A DNA stretch of 33,425 nucleotides from GWF2-43-63 sp035390965. GTDB taxonomy: Bacteria; Bacteroidota; Bacteroidia; Bacteroidales; DTU049. The stretch covers positions 1 through 33,425 of the forward strand of contig DAOPKE010000023.1 in NCBI GenBank assembly GCA_035390965.1. The letters run 5' to 3'. The notes beneath the pieces were generated by a model. The model saw only the letters and a list, made by a program, of their open reading frames with translations, searched no databases and was not told the DNA's origin. A program made the translations under genes and the position numbers. Positions 32,020-33,425 of this stretch are shown here, piece by piece (the stretch's first letter is position 1; each line of letters begins with the position of its first letter).

Positions 32020-33305
32020 TGTTCGGCAGATTTTTCATTTTTGTTTTCTGCCTGTTAGGGGTTACTGTTGCATATTCACAAGACTGGCCAAAGGAAAGAG
32101 ATACCTCGTGTTTGCCCGGCAAAATCATCTTTGAACAATACTGCGATTCGTTTCCGGAAATCTACATGATGCCCGAATGGTACAAGCTGCAGCTGATCTA
32201 TGTGCAGGTTAACCGCGACAAAAACGGAATTCCTCATCTGACGTATCACAAACTCGGTGTTGACCGCAACAAATATTTTTATCCGGCCAGTCTTGTCAAG
32301 CTCCCTACTCTGCTTCTAACCCTCGAGAAGCTTCAATCGCTCAAAAGCAGAGGCGTTGACAAATACACGCGGCTGAGTATTGGCAAAGAACACTCCTGTC
32401 AGTATGAATTTAAAACAGACACTTCGGGAATCGAGGACTATCCATGCATTGCCAACTTCATCCGCCGGATTTTACTGGTATCTGACAACTGGAGTTATAA
32501 TCGACTCTTCGAATTTGTTGGCCAAAAAGAACTGAACGAAGGGTTACGACGCAAAGGATACACCGATCCCGTTATTCTGAAACGCTTTGCCAGATGTGAT
32601 GACGACGAAAACCGCTACACCAATCCTTTTTGTTTTTATAACGACGATGGCAACATTCTGTTGCAGCAGCCACAGCTTGAAAACCGGACTGAATACAGAT
32701 TGCCGCCACACGTCAATGCCAGCGTAGGCAAAGGTTTCTGGGATGGAAAGAAAGTTTTGGAACAGCCCCGCGATTTCAGCAACAACAACTATCTGCCGCT
32801 CGAAGATGCGCTCGAAATGCTCATTTCATTCATCATGCCCGAAGCAGTTGATGAGCAGAAGCGCTGGAACCTGAGTCCGCACGACCGGCTGTTTTTATTG
32901 CAATATTTTTCGATGTATCCTCGTGAATCTCTTTTTGAAGAATATCACAACTGGCCCAAATACGAAGACAGCTACAAAAAATATTTTCTGATGGGCGACC
33001 ACAAAGACACCATTTACGATGGGGCTCTGCGCGTTTTCAACGTAGTGGGTCTCAGCTACGGCTTTGCATCGGATGTGGCCTATGTGGTCAACCTCCGCGA
33101 AGGCGTTGAGTTTTTTCTGGCCGCCACCATTTACACCAATCACGATGATATTCTGAATGATGAAACCTACGAGTACCGCAACATTGCATTCCCGTTTTTC
33201 GGACGCTTCGGAAGAATCATCTATGACATGGAGCGTGCACGTGAAAAGCAGTATCTGCCCGATTTTAGAGAGATAAAGCAGGCTTTGTCGTTGCCACCAA
33301 TGTAA
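32019..33305 (+). CDS. Serine hydrolase of the beta-lactamase/PBP-like fold
   Basis: The 428-residue product has a signal peptide (ending VAYSQ at about 21). It shows S91-x-x-K94 (YPASLVKLP), the nucleophile and general base of class A beta-lactamase and DD-peptidase-like enzymes, and S155-D156-N157 (VSDNWSYN), the SDN motif. The usual third motif K-T/S-G is not obvious; the matching position seems to be VVG in FNVVGLSYGFASDVA near residue 340, before a D-x-A-x-V strand as in class A enzymes. This suggests an altered substrate site. Function could be a DD-peptidase, an esterase or a beta-lactamase; linkage to M23 enzymes favours wall metabolism. It starts on the last base of the M23-LysM stop codon and ends the operon. 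Confidence 0.82.
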   Translation: MFGRFFIFVFCLLGVTVAYSQDWPKERDTSCLPGKIIFEQYCDSFPEIYMMPEWYKLQLIYVQVNRDKNGIPHLTYHKLGVDRNKYFYPASLVKLPTLLLTLEKLQSLKSRGVDKYTRLSIGKEHSCQYEFKTDTSGIEDYPCIANFIRRILLVSDNWSYNRLFEFVGQKELNEGLRRKGYTDPVILKRFARCDDDENRYTNPFCFYNDDGNILLQQPQLENRTEYRLPPHVNASVGKGFWDGKKVLEQPRDFSNNNYLPLEDALEMLISFIMPEAVDEQKRWNLSPHDRLFLLQYFSMYPRESLFEEYHNWPKYEDSYKKYFLMGDHKDTIYDGALRVFNVVGLSYGFASDVAYVVNLREGVEFFLAATIYTNHDDILNDETYEYRNIAFPFFGRFGRIIYDMERAREKQYLPDFREIKQALSLPPM

Positions 33306-33373
33306 AGGGAAACGGTGGGGTGCATAATCTTCGTGAAAAAACCTTTTTATCAATTCTGAAAAAAGCCATATAT

Positions 33374-33425
33374 GTAGGGTCTGCTGAAAAAGTCTGAGGC
33401 GCGCCAGATTTGAGGCGACAAGACG
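33374..33425. mobile_element. Possible end of an insertion sequence (partial)
   Basis: The last 52 bases begin with GTAGGGTCTGCTGAAAAAGT, which looks from memory like terminal inverted repeats of several transposase families (GGGTCTGCTGAAAA). GC content and composition change after it. No transposase is present because the window ends. The similarity is from memory and weak; a contig that ends within a repeat would explain the break. Confidence 0.25.

Overview
The window looks like one scaffold of an uncultured Bacteroidota bacterium, probably a metagenome-derived assembly, since a run of exactly 100 Ns sits at 20944-21043. The evidence for the phylum is of several kinds. There is a C10 peptidase with a type IX secretion C-terminal domain, a FeoA-FeoB fusion, a Bacteroidota-type LptD and TPR/LRR secreted proteins. 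Starts lack Shine-Dalgarno sequences, and several intergenic regions carry the Bacteroidota promoter pattern TTG-N18-20-TAnnTTTG.

Layout. 219-5993 is an envelope block: an outer-membrane barrel protein and LptD on the minus strand, divergent from a SPOR-containing N-acetylmuramoyl-L-alanine amidase and an MCE/MlaD-type lipid-transport protein. 6097-10561 (all minus) is an iron and oxidative-stress block: FeoAB, a small secreted protein of unknown function, a Dps-like thioferritin and a peroxiredoxin. 10727-12427 is a secreted C10 cysteine protease with its own promoter and a strong terminator. 12655-17546 (minus) is a tightly packed series: tex, a small ORF, an M14 carboxypeptidase and exodeoxyribonuclease III. 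17732-20850 (plus) holds an AAA ATPase of the DUF234 type and a YfcC-family transporter. 21096-23601 (minus) holds a TPR protein and a beta/gamma-crystallin-LRR protein. 24018-24713 is a small beta-barrel protein preceded by three operator-like sites spaced exactly 40 bp apart. 24835-27444 is alaS (minus). 27522-33305 (plus) is a five-gene, mostly overlapping set: M23 peptidase, APC permease, lipoprotein of unknown function, M23-LysM peptidase, and a serine hydrolase of the beta-lactamase fold.

How the genes work together. Three functional themes recur: building and remodelling the envelope (LptD, amidase, MCE, two M23 enzymes, the serine hydrolase), handling ferrous iron safely (FeoAB, thioferritin, peroxiredoxin), and degrading peptides outside the cytoplasm (C10, M14). 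The intergenic regions are rich in small dispersed elements: a heptamer repeat filling the convergent yfcC/TPR gap, a family of short palindromes around 23.6-24.8 kb, and a further repeat at 1131-1262. I saw no rRNA, tRNA, CRISPR array, complete insertion sequence or phage module.

Nothing here is clearly a new multi-gene defence or metabolic system. The best leads are the 40-bp phased operator array, the iron block with its candidate operator, the coupled five-gene wall operon, and the repeats. All family assignments come from reading motifs by eye; no database search was run.
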